From Rhodobacteraceae bacterium UBA3087 (GTDB lineage: Bacteria; Pseudomonadota; Alphaproteobacteria; Rhodobacterales; Rhodobacteraceae): a stretch of DNA of 7,141 nt. Position numbers and translations under genes: made by a program. Where the stretch lies: positions 1-7,141 of the forward strand of contig DFBF01000124.1 in assembly GCA_002367285.1 (NCBI GenBank), read 5' to 3'. The first letter of the stretch is position 1. Each line of letters starts with the position of its first letter. The notes under the pieces are model-generated. The model did no database searches and was not told the DNA's origin. It worked only from the letters and a program-made list of their open reading frames with translations. Below are positions 1 to 4,260 of this stretch, piece after piece.

Positions 1-266
1 ACGCAATCTGGGCGTTCAACATGGCGAACGGGCCACAGCCACAGATGGTGGCGCAGGATGTGCTGATCACCCGCCCAGAATTCGACCCGGTTCTGACGCC
101 CCTGTCCGAAGGTGGGGCCGACTTCATCGATGCCCTGCAAAAGGGCGACGGGTTTGGTGCGGCCCTGGGCCTGGCCACGGCCAAGGCCGCAAATTTCGAC
201 CTGACCACCACGCTGGGCGCCCTGATTTCCGGTGGTGCCATCACGACGACTTCCACAGAGACCTGA
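1..266 (+). CDS. DUF2063 (BufC/HvfC/GigC-type) protein, C-terminal fragment
   Basis: This is the last 87 codons of a gene that begins upstream of the window; the frame is open from position 3 and stops at 264-266. The visible protein starts AIWAFNMAN and ends FDLTTTLGALISGGAI plus a short tail. That fits the C-terminal half of DUF2063 proteins: a small domain followed by a helical, alanine-rich end with a hydrophobic 'LgaLisgGai' motif. Family knowledge: DUF2063 proteins partner DUF692 iron-dependent oxidases in the biosynthesis of bufferin/HvfA-type copper-binding RiPPs and probably recognise the precursor peptide. The DoxX gene 23 bp downstream is the usual next gene in such clusters and strongly supports the call. 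The internal ATG at 21 is not a real start, because homology-like sequence continues upstream of it. The N-terminal domain is not visible, so the assignment rests on the tail motif plus context. Confidence 0.72.
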   Translation, partial: AIWAFNMANGPQPQMVAQDVLITRPEFDPVLTPLSEGGADFIDALQKGDGFGAALGLATAKAANFDLTTTLGALISGGAITTTSTET

Positions 267-289
267 TAGAAAAGCCCGAGGGGTAAGAC

Positions 290-847
290 ATGAACACCTT
301 GATCAATCTGCATAGTTCCGTATTCGCAATGATCGAACGGCGCCTGTCCGGGCACCTGCCGACGCTGGTGCGCTTCACCTTTGCCGCCACCCTGCTGGTC
401 TATTACTGGCACTCGGCAACATTGAAGGTTGGCGACGGGATCGGCGGGCTGTTTTCCCCGTCTTTGGGGGCCTATGCCCAAATTTTCCCCGGCGCGATGG
501 AGGCTGCGGGCTGGAACACAGACAATCTGACCGTTTTTCACACCTTGGTGGCTCTGGCCGGAACCTGGGCCGAATTCCTGTTGCCCGTCGCCCTTCTGGT
601 CGGGCTGTTCACCCGTCTGGCCGCAGTCGGCATGATCGGGTTCATTGCGGTGCAAAGCCTGACCGACCTGTTCGGCCACGGCGGGATTGCGCATGACGGC
701 ACGCTGGGGGCCTGGTTTGACCGGTTTTCCGGCGGTCTGATCCTGGACCAGCGCCTGTTCTGGATCACAATCCTGATCGTTCTGGTGGTGAAAGGCGCAG
801 GCCCCTTATCGCTGGATCGCCTTTTCAGTAAGCGTCTGGCTGCCTAG
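290..847 (+). CDS. DoxX family inner-membrane protein (BufD/GigD-like)
   Basis: A 185-residue protein starting at ATG 290, with a good ribosome-binding site (GAGGGG at 278-283). It has a short cytoplasmic N-terminus and four hydrophobic segments, at about residues 24-42, 82-106, 108-124 and 155-172. The motif TWAEFLLPVALLVGLFTR (residues 92-109) is the DoxX hallmark: an acidic residue inside helix 2, then a G-L-x-T-R turn. DoxX proteins are small four-helix membrane proteins. Those sitting behind DUF2063 genes are a standard part of bufferin/gig clusters, where they are thought to support the copper or oxidative stress response; the exact chemistry is not known to me. The gene lies 23 bp after the DUF2063 stop and is almost certainly co-transcribed with it. 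Its last 23 bp overlap the 3' end of the convergent gene at 825-1181. The family is secure; the specific role rests on context. Confidence 0.85.
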   Translation: MNTLINLHSSVFAMIERRLSGHLPTLVRFTFAATLLVYYWHSATLKVGDGIGGLFSPSLGAYAQIFPGAMEAAGWNTDNLTVFHTLVALAGTWAEFLLPVALLVGLFTRLAAVGMIGFIAVQSLTDLFGHGGIAHDGTLGAWFDRFSGGLILDQRLFWITILIVLVVKGAGPLSLDRLFSKRLAA

Positions 848-1181
848 CGGCCAGCGCCAACAGGCCACCCACGCCCGCCATGGCAATCGGAAACATGGTA
901 AACACGCCATAGCCGAACGCCCAGAACATGCCCACGGCGGACAGGATCAGCAATAGCCCACCCAACAGCGAAGCCGAGCGCGCCATGGCGCCGCCCGCGA
1001 TTGCCAGGATCGGGGCAACAAGGCCAAAGGCGCGAATGCGCCCGGGGTGGTCGACCTGTTCGGCCAGGTCCGGCACCTCGCCAAACCAGGCGATGAATTC
1101 GGTATAGCCATAGCCGAAAAACCCCACCAGCATGCCCCAAAGACCTGCGATGATGCCCAGTACCAGTGCCGCGTTGCGCAT
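825..1181 (-). CDS. Small four-helix membrane protein of unknown function
   Basis: A 118-residue, very hydrophobic protein with four predicted membrane segments: about residues 4-26, 49-66 (after a polar loop EVPDLAEQVDHPGR), 70-90 and 92-111. The start is well supported by an ideal Shine-Dalgarno sequence, AGGAGGT (1187-1193 on the complement), 5 nt before the ATG at 1181. I do not recognise the family with confidence; it superficially resembles small DUF4064-type four-helix proteins. No catalytic motif is visible. The gene begins 36 bp after the ArsC/Spx-like gene ends and is probably in the same transcript. Its 3' end overlaps the DoxX gene by 23 bp tail to tail, and no terminator is visible between them. 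The strong ribosome-binding site and membrane topology argue that it is a real gene rather than a shadow frame. Confidence 0.75.
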   Translation of the reverse strand: MRNAALVLGIIAGLWGMLVGFFGYGYTEFIAWFGEVPDLAEQVDHPGRIRAFGLVAPILAIAGGAMARSASLLGGLLLILSAVGMFWAFGYGVFTMFPIAMAGVGGLLALAARQPDAY

Positions 1182-1217
1182 GTTATACCTCCTGCTCTTT
1201 GGTCTCAGATGGGGGCG

Positions 1218-1553
1218 TCAGGCGGGCTTGTCCAGCCATTGGGCGCGGGTTTCTGCTGACCATCCCAGGGTCAATTGTCCCTGATCTTCAATCACCGGGC
1301 GTTTCATCAAGCTCGGATGGGCCAACATCAGCTGCACGGGGTCGCCGCTGCGCGTGGCCTCATCCAGCCCGCGCCATGTGGTCGAGCGTTTGTTCACCAA
1401 CGCCCCAGCAAACGCATCAAAGAACCGTTGCATATCCGCATATTCCACCCCGTCCGCGCGAACATCGACCACGTCGAATTCCCACCCTGCCGCGCCCAAC
1501 TCCTTGATCGCCTTGCGACAGGTATCACAGTTTTTCAGTCCCCAGATCCGCAT
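1218..1553 (-). CDS. ArsC/Spx/YffB-family thioredoxin-fold protein
   Basis: A 111-residue protein of the ArsC-like (glutaredoxin/arsenate-reductase fold) family. Visible marks are MRIWGLKNCDTCRKA at the N-terminus with a CxxC pair (Cys9, Cys12), LVNKRSTTWRGL in the middle, and HPSLMKRPVIED near the C-terminus, the conserved 'psLiKRPviE' signature. It is normal length for the small YffB/Spx-like branch. Whether it reduces arsenate is doubtful: CxxC members of this size are usually uncharacterised redox proteins, and Spx itself is a regulator confined mainly to Firmicutes. Start choice: the frame also contains an ATG at 1571 without a ribosome-binding site, whereas the ATG at 1553 has GAGGG about 8 nt upstream and matches where the family begins. 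It is probably first in an operon with the small membrane protein downstream. Confidence 0.88.
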   Translation of the reverse strand: MRIWGLKNCDTCRKAIKELGAAGWEFDVVDVRADGVEYADMQRFFDAFAGALVNKRSTTWRGLDEATRSGDPVQLMLAHPSLMKRPVIEDQGQLTLGWSAETRAQWLDKPA

Positions 1554-1578
1554 CCCGGTATCCCTCGTCATAAATGTT

Positions 1579-1607
1579 TAACTTGATTTTTTGTCCAGAC
1601 GGTCCAA
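1579..1607 (-). promoter_or_regulatory. Possible promoter of the ArsC/Spx-like operon
   Basis: Read on the minus strand, TTGGAC (1602-1607) is followed after 17 bp by AAGTTA (1579-1584), a fair -35 and a weak -10. This would give a leader of about 20 nt before the ATG at 1553. The site overlaps the candidate csp promoter on the other strand, so the two divergent units may compete. This is a motif match only. Confidence 0.25.
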
Positions 1608-1610
1608 ACT
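1583..1610 (+). promoter_or_regulatory. Possible promoter of the first csp gene
   Basis: TTGATT (1583-1588) lies 16 bp before CAAACT (1605-1610), within the only AT-rich stretch of the divergent region. Transcription from here would give a leader of roughly 115-120 nt, typical of cold-shock mRNAs and long enough to contain the structured leader described separately. The -10 matches the consensus poorly, and the call is tentative. Confidence 0.3.
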
Positions 1611-1635
1611 TCGCGCGCGAGATCAGCTTTTCAGA

Positions 1636-1734
1636 CCTCCGCCTCCTTCTATCAAGGGGCAGCCGGACGACCTGCAAGACCTGGCTGCACGACCTTGCCG
1701 CATGATGTGGCAAGACTAACGAAGGAGAAAACGG
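1636..1734 (+). promoter_or_regulatory. Structured csp1 leader with anti-Shine-Dalgarno strand
   Basis: The 99 bases before the csp1 start contain a pyrimidine-rich segment starting CCTCCGCCT (1636-1644). Within it, CTCCTTC (1643-1649) is the exact complement of the Shine-Dalgarno region GAAGGAG (1721-1727). Between the two lie two hairpins: GCAGCC (1659-1664) with GGCTGC (1683-1688), extendable to 8 pairs, and CTTGCCGCA (1694-1702) with TGTGGCAAG (1706-1714), with a 3-nt loop and one G-U pair. Folded together, these make a three-way junction that hides the ribosome-binding site. The second csp gene can adopt the same layout with different sequence. Temperature-dependent refolding is known for E. 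coli cspA; its use here is inferred from pairing found by eye. Confidence 0.45.
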
Positions 1735-1944
1735 ATGGCTACTGGCACCGTAAAATGGTTCAACACCACCAAAGGCTTTGGCTTCATTGCACCCGACGGT
1801 GGGGGCAACGACATTTTTGTCCACATCTCGGCCGTGGAACGCGCCGGGCTGACCGGCCTGGCAGACAATGCCAAGATCGAATTCGAAATGATTGAAGGCC
1901 GCGATGGTCGTCAATCCGCTGGCGATCTGAAGCTGCTGGACTAA
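1735..1944 (+). CDS. cspA: CspA-family cold-shock protein, copy 1
   Basis: A 69-residue single cold-shock domain. RNP1 (KGFGFI, residues 13-18) and RNP2 (IFVHIS, 27-32) are intact, as are Trp8 and Phe9 of the nucleic-acid-binding face. Proteins of this family bind single-stranded RNA and DNA in the cytoplasm, melt mRNA secondary structure and aid translation in the cold or in other stress. AAGGAG (1722-1727) lies 7 nt before the ATG at 1735. It differs from the second copy at 11 positions, mostly in the C-terminal third (MIE versus LEA at 52-54, DLKLL versus ALSLI at 64-68). The gene stands alone, between a structured leader and a GC-rich hairpin. The symbol is given at family level; which paralogue is cold-inducible cannot be read from sequence. 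Confidence 0.97.
   Translation: MATGTVKWFNTTKGFGFIAPDGGGNDIFVHISAVERAGLTGLADNAKIEFEMIEGRDGRQSAGDLKLLD
1741..1769 (+). repeat. 29-bp direct repeat shared by the two csp genes (second copy 2471-2499)
   Basis: Bases 1741-1769 (beginning ACTGGCACCG) are identical to 2471-2499, 730 bp apart, covering codons 3-12 of both csp genes. The flanking coding sequence is also close, with only four differences over the first 63 bases. This reflects duplication or gene conversion between the paralogues rather than a mobile element. Recombination between the copies would delete the intervening 730 bp and leave one fused csp gene. Confidence 0.8.
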
Positions 1945-1953
1945 GCGCACCAT

Positions 1954-1991
1954 CACGCCCCCCGCGACCTGACAGGGCCGCGGGGGGCGTG
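1954..1991 (+). terminator. Strong GC hairpin after csp1, terminator-like but lacking a T-run
   Basis: A perfect 13-bp inverted repeat, CACGCCCCCCGCG (1954-1966) and CGCGGGGGGCGTG (1979-1991), has a 12-nt loop and begins 9 bp after the csp1 stop. Its position suggests transcription termination or 3'-end protection of the csp1 mRNA. The sequence after the stem (GAAACCCC) has no T-run, so it is not a canonical intrinsic terminator. It may instead be a stabilising 3' stem or a pause site. Confidence 0.6.
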
Positions 1992-2320
1992 AAACCCCTA
2001 CTTCCCCCGGCGTCAAAAGCCCCTAAGCCCGTGCCTTTCATCAGTTGTAAGGATGATGGGATGCCGAACGACCTTCATGTTACTAACACCCGTTACGATT
2101 ATATTTTCCACCTGAACATGCCGCGCGACCTGCCTGGCAGAAGCGATCGGCCGATGAAATTCAGAGGCCGTGTCAGCGAACGTGCCGCAAATTGAGCCCG
2201 TGTGCGCACCCGCATCTGCACCGGCAGCGATGCGACCCAAGAAGACGTTTATTTCCCACCGCATTCCATCCTGTATGTTCAGGAAGATTTCAGCCGAGGG
2301 CGAGCGCAAACACGAAAAGG
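1992..2320. other. Non-coding spacer between csp1 and the csp2 promoter region; nothing recognised
   Basis: About 330 bp without a supportable gene. Open frames across it (about 1989-2195 on plus, 2013-2342 on minus) lack ribosome-binding sites and recognisable protein character. Visible structure is limited to an AT-rich patch around 2092-2110, a perfect 10-bp palindrome ATCGGCCGAT (2146-2155) and a small inverted repeat TCCTG/CAGGA around 2269-2284. It could hold an unrecognised small RNA or degraded sequence. Confidence 0.5.
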
Positions 2321-2321
2321 C

Positions 2322-2350
2322 TTGCAATTCACGCGGCAACACCCCATGTC
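2322..2350 (+). promoter_or_regulatory. Possible promoter of the second csp gene
   Basis: TTGCAA (2322-2327) is followed after 17 bp by CATGTC (2345-2350). The -35 is fair and the -10 is weak. It is chosen mainly because it stands 50 bp upstream of the CCTCCGCCT leader motif, nearly the same as the 53 bp between the candidate csp1 -35 and its copy of that motif. The predicted leader would be about 105-110 nt. Confidence 0.28.
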
Positions 2351-2371
2351 ATCCGGGTACGACAGATCTAT

Positions 2372-2464
2372 CCTCCGCCTTCTCTTGCTAGCAGTCGGTT
2401 CGATACACCACTGCGCTACCAGGTCGCCACACTGTGTGGGCGACGTTTAAAGGAGAATACGGAT
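2372..2464 (+). promoter_or_regulatory. Structured csp2 leader with anti-Shine-Dalgarno strand
   Basis: The leader opens with the same CCTCCGCCT (2372-2380), 93 bases before the start codon (99 in csp1). TTCTCTT (2380-2386) can pair with AGGAGAA (2451-2457), six Watson-Crick pairs and one G-U, covering the Shine-Dalgarno. Enclosed hairpins are TA-GCAGT-GGT (2389-2399, C2396 bulged) with ACC-ACTGC-TA (2407-2418, GC bulged), loop 2400-2406; and GTCGCC (2423-2428) with GGCGAC (2439-2444), extended inward by ACA/TGT past a bulged G. The layout matches the csp1 leader although the hairpin sequences are unrelated. Folded by hand. Confidence 0.42.
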
Positions 2465-2674
2465 ATGGCCACTGGCACCGTAAAATGGTTCAACACCACT
2501 AAAGGCTTCGGCTTCATCGCACCCGACGACGGCGGCAAAGACGTCTTCGTTCACATTTCTGCCGTTGAGCGCGCTGGCCTGACCGGCCTGGCCGACAACC
2601 AGAAAGTCGAATTCGAGCTGGAAGCCGGCCGTGACGGCCGTCAGTCGGCTGGCGCACTGTCGCTGATCGACTAA
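2465..2674 (+). CDS. cspA: CspA-family cold-shock protein, copy 2
   Basis: A 69-residue cold-shock domain with RNP1 (KGFGFI, 13-18) and RNP2 (VFVHIS, 27-32), and the same role in single-stranded nucleic-acid binding as copy 1. The frame is open upstream to about 2192, but the start is fixed at ATG 2465 by AAGGAG (2450-2455), by exact alignment with copy 1 and by the normal length of the family. 58 of 69 residues match copy 1, and the first 21 are identical. It is followed by a proper intrinsic terminator, unlike copy 1, so it is probably a single-gene transcript. The paralogues may be expressed under different conditions, which the sequence cannot show. Confidence 0.97.
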   Translation: MATGTVKWFNTTKGFGFIAPDDGGKDVFVHISAVERAGLTGLADNQKVEFELEAGRDGRQSAGALSLID

Positions 2675-2700
2675 GGTTTCGTCCCTTTTGGGGATGACGG

Positions 2701-2732
2701 AAACCGCGGAGCTCAGGCTCCGCGGTTTTTTT
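2701..2732 (+). terminator. Intrinsic terminator of csp2
   Basis: A perfect 12-bp stem, AAACCGCGGAGC (2701-2712) and GCTCCGCGGTTT (2717-2728), has a TCAG loop and ends in seven T residues (2726-2732). It is a textbook rho-independent terminator for the plus strand. The folA stop codon on the opposite strand (2731-2733) lies in the T-run. Read on the minus strand the same stem is followed by CCGTC without a T-run, so it would stop thyA-folA transcripts poorly. Confidence 0.92.
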
Positions 2733-3207
2733 ATGTCCGCAGGTATTCCACCAACTCGCAGTGCGGATCACTGTCACGCAGCACCATTCGGCTGGCAACA
2801 GTCCAGTCATTTGGTGAAAAGGTGGGAAAGAACGTGTCGGCGCCTTCGACGGCCAGGTCGACTTCGGTGATCAGCAACCGGTCCGCCCTGGGCAGAAGGT
2901 CGTGATAGACGCGGGCGCCGCCGATGCCATACAGGCGCGCATAACCGTGATCCTGCGCCGCCGCGATGGCCCCGTCCAGCGAATTGAACACATGTTCGGC
3001 AGCGACCCCACGCGTGGACACCACCAGGTTCAGGCGGTTTTTCAACGGCTTGAACGGCAGGCTGTCCCAGGTATTGCGCCCCATGATGATCGCCCCGCCC
3101 AGGGTCTCACGTTTGAAAAACGCCAGGTCTTCGGGGGCATGCCAGGGAATGTCATTGTCCTTGCCAATGGCGCCATTGCGGTCGCGCGCAGCGATAAGCG
3201 TGATCAT
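2731..3207 (-). CDS. folA: Dihydrofolate reductase
   Basis: A 158-residue cytoplasmic enzyme that reduces dihydrofolate to tetrahydrofolate with NADPH. The N-terminus MITLIAARDRNGAIGKDNDIPW is the classic start, including Trp22 of the Met20-type loop. The catalytic acid is Asp27 (PEDLAFFK), and Phe31 lines the folate site. The NADPH-binding motifs IMGRNTWDSLP (41-51) and YGIGGARVY (93-101) are present. Length matches chromosomal FolA enzymes. Its ATG lies 2 bp after the thyA stop codon, and the preceding sequence has only a weak ribosome-binding site, so translational coupling to thyA is likely. The 3' end meets csp2 convergently, within the T-run of the csp2 terminator. No resistance-type feature is evident. 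Confidence 0.97.
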   Translation of the reverse strand: MITLIAARDRNGAIGKDNDIPWHAPEDLAFFKRETLGGAIIMGRNTWDSLPFKPLKNRLNLVVSTRGVAAEHVFNSLDGAIAAAQDHGYARLYGIGGARVYHDLLPRADRLLITEVDLAVEGADTFFPTFSPNDWTVASRMVLRDSDPHCELVEYLRT

Positions 3208-3209
3208 GG

Positions 3210-4016
3210 CTACACCGCCACCGGGGCGCGGATGCCCGGATCTGGATCATAGCCGGTAATCTCGAAATCCTCGTATTTGAAATCAAAAATGGAACTGACC
3301 TGACGCGTGATGCGTATTTGAGGCAGCGGCTTGGGTGCGCGCGCCAGTTGGGTCTGCACCTGCTCCATATGGTTGGAATAGATATGGGCGTCGCCGATCG
3401 AATGCACGAAGTCACCCGGCTCGTACCCCGTCACATGGGCCAGCATATGCAGCAGCATCGCGTAAGATGCGATGTTGAACGGCACGCCCAGAAACATGTC
3501 AGCGGATCGTTGATACAGTTGCAAATGCAGCTTGCCGTTCAGCACGCGGACTTGCCACATCGTATGGCACGGCGGCAGCGCCATGGCAGGCACATCGGCC
3601 GGGTTCCAGGCGGAAACGATCAACCGGCGGCTGTCGGGCGTGGTCTTGATGTTTTCAACCAGTTCGGCGATCTGGTCGACCTCGCCCACCCGCCCATCGG
3701 CGTCAAGTTTGGGGAAATGGCGCCACTGGTGGCCGTAAACCGGACCCAGATCGCCGTTTTCGTCGGCCCATTCGTCCCAGATTGAAACACCGTTGTCTTT
3801 CAGATAGCCGATATTCGTGTCGCCCGACAGGAACCACAACAGCTCGTGCATGATCGACCGCAGGTGCAGCTTTTTCGTCGTGACCAAGGGAAATCCGTCG
3901 GCCATCCGATAACGGCTTTGCAGCCCGAACCAGGACATAGTGCCCGTCCCGGTGCGGTCGGTCGAGACCTCACCATTGTCAAGAATGACCCTCAACGCGT
4001 CGTGGTATTGCTGCAC
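3210..4016 (-). CDS. thyA: Thymidylate synthase
   Basis: A 268-residue ThyA-type enzyme that methylates dUMP to dTMP with methylenetetrahydrofolate, releasing dihydrofolate for FolA. The phosphate-binding loop is DRTGTGT (20-26, Arg21), the Arg pair is in PDSRRLIVSAWNP (Arg130, Arg131), and the catalytic nucleophile is Cys150 in LPPCHTMWQ. Downstream are QRSADMFLGVPFN (169-181, Asp173 and Asn181) and DAHIYSNH with His211 and Tyr213. The start codon is GTG at 4016, chosen because it matches the family N-terminus (M-x-Q-Y) and has GGGGGG about 6 nt upstream; no ATG is better placed. It is the first gene of thyA-folA. No flavin-dependent ThyX is in the window. Confidence 0.98.
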   Translation of the reverse strand: MQQYHDALRVILDNGEVSTDRTGTGTMSWFGLQSRYRMADGFPLVTTKKLHLRSIMHELLWFLSGDTNIGYLKDNGVSIWDEWADENGDLGPVYGHQWRHFPKLDADGRVGEVDQIAELVENIKTTPDSRRLIVSAWNPADVPAMALPPCHTMWQVRVLNGKLHLQLYQRSADMFLGVPFNIASYAMLLHMLAHVTGYEPGDFVHSIGDAHIYSNHMEQVQTQLARAPKPLPQIRITRQVSSIFDFKYEDFEITGYDPDPGIRAPVAV

Positions 4017-4052
4017 CTGTATCCCCCCGTGAAACCCGCCTGTTGCCCCTCA

Positions 4053-4081
4053 GTCTTAGCCGCCCCGTGCCACAGCGCCAA
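4053..4081 (-). promoter_or_regulatory. Possible thyA-folA promoter
   Basis: On the minus strand TTGGCG (4076-4081) and TAAGAC (4053-4058) are separated by 17 bp. A start around 4046 would give a 30-nt leader before the GTG at 4016. The spacing is ideal and the -10 is moderate (three of six). Confidence 0.33.
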
Positions 4082-4133
4082 GTCAGGAATACGCCCACTG
4101 ACTACTATATCTGGGAAAAACCGCCGCCAAGAC

Positions 4134-4145
4134 CGCCATATGGCG
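4134..4145. promoter_or_regulatory. Perfect 12-bp palindrome in the thyA/lipoprotein divergent region
   Basis: CGCCATATGGCG is a perfect palindrome lying 54 bp upstream of the lipoprotein gene's predicted -35 and about 50 bp upstream of the predicted thyA -35. It sits in the 244-bp divergent intergenic region, where a dimeric regulator could act. I do not recognise it as a known operator, and a chance occurrence is possible. Confidence 0.3.
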
Positions 4146-4199
4146 TAGGGGCCAAAGAACCACACCTGAGGACAAAATGGCCCGCCCAGCCTTGAAATG

Positions 4200-4228
4200 T
4201 TGACAAGAACGGCCCGCAATGGATTGAT
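4200..4228 (+). promoter_or_regulatory. Probable promoter of the lipoprotein-Slam operon
   Basis: TTGACA (4200-4205) is a perfect consensus -35. With a 17-bp spacer the -10 would be ATTGAT (4223-4228), three of six. Transcription would start around 4235, leaving a 26-nt leader containing the ribosome-binding site. The start codon at 4228 would fall inside the -10, which supports using ATG 4261 as the start instead. Confidence 0.45.
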
Positions 4229-4260
4229 TGCACAAAACAAAACACACGAGGCAGGACAAC

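Noticed and set aside
1554..1571. Upstream ATG for the ArsC/Spx-like gene
   Set aside because: There is no ribosome-binding site before 1571, while GAGGG is correctly spaced for ATG 1553, which also matches the family N-terminus.
1989..2195. 68-codon open frame on the plus strand after csp1
   Set aside because: The start would lie inside the csp1 GC hairpin, there is no ribosome-binding site, and the protein is unrecognisable.
2013..2342. 109-codon open frame on the minus strand between the csp genes
   Set aside because: It has no recognisable domain or convincing ribosome-binding site, has mixed amino-acid character and runs into the csp2 promoter region.
2391..2430. tRNA-like sequence (GGTTCGAT and CTACCA on plus, GGTAGCGCAGTGG on minus)
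   Set aside because: The T-arm and D-arm resemblance does not extend: no matching acceptor stem, anticodon arm or correctly spaced 3' end could be found on either strand. The bases are better used in the csp2 leader hairpins.
2192..2464. N-terminal extension of the second csp protein (160 residues in total)
   Set aside because: The extension is simply an open frame through the leader. The ribosome-binding site, paralogue alignment and family length fix the start at 2465.
4228..4260. Upstream ATG for the lipoprotein gene
   Set aside because: It would put eleven polar residues before a perfect signal-peptidase-II signal, has no ribosome-binding site and lies in the predicted -10.
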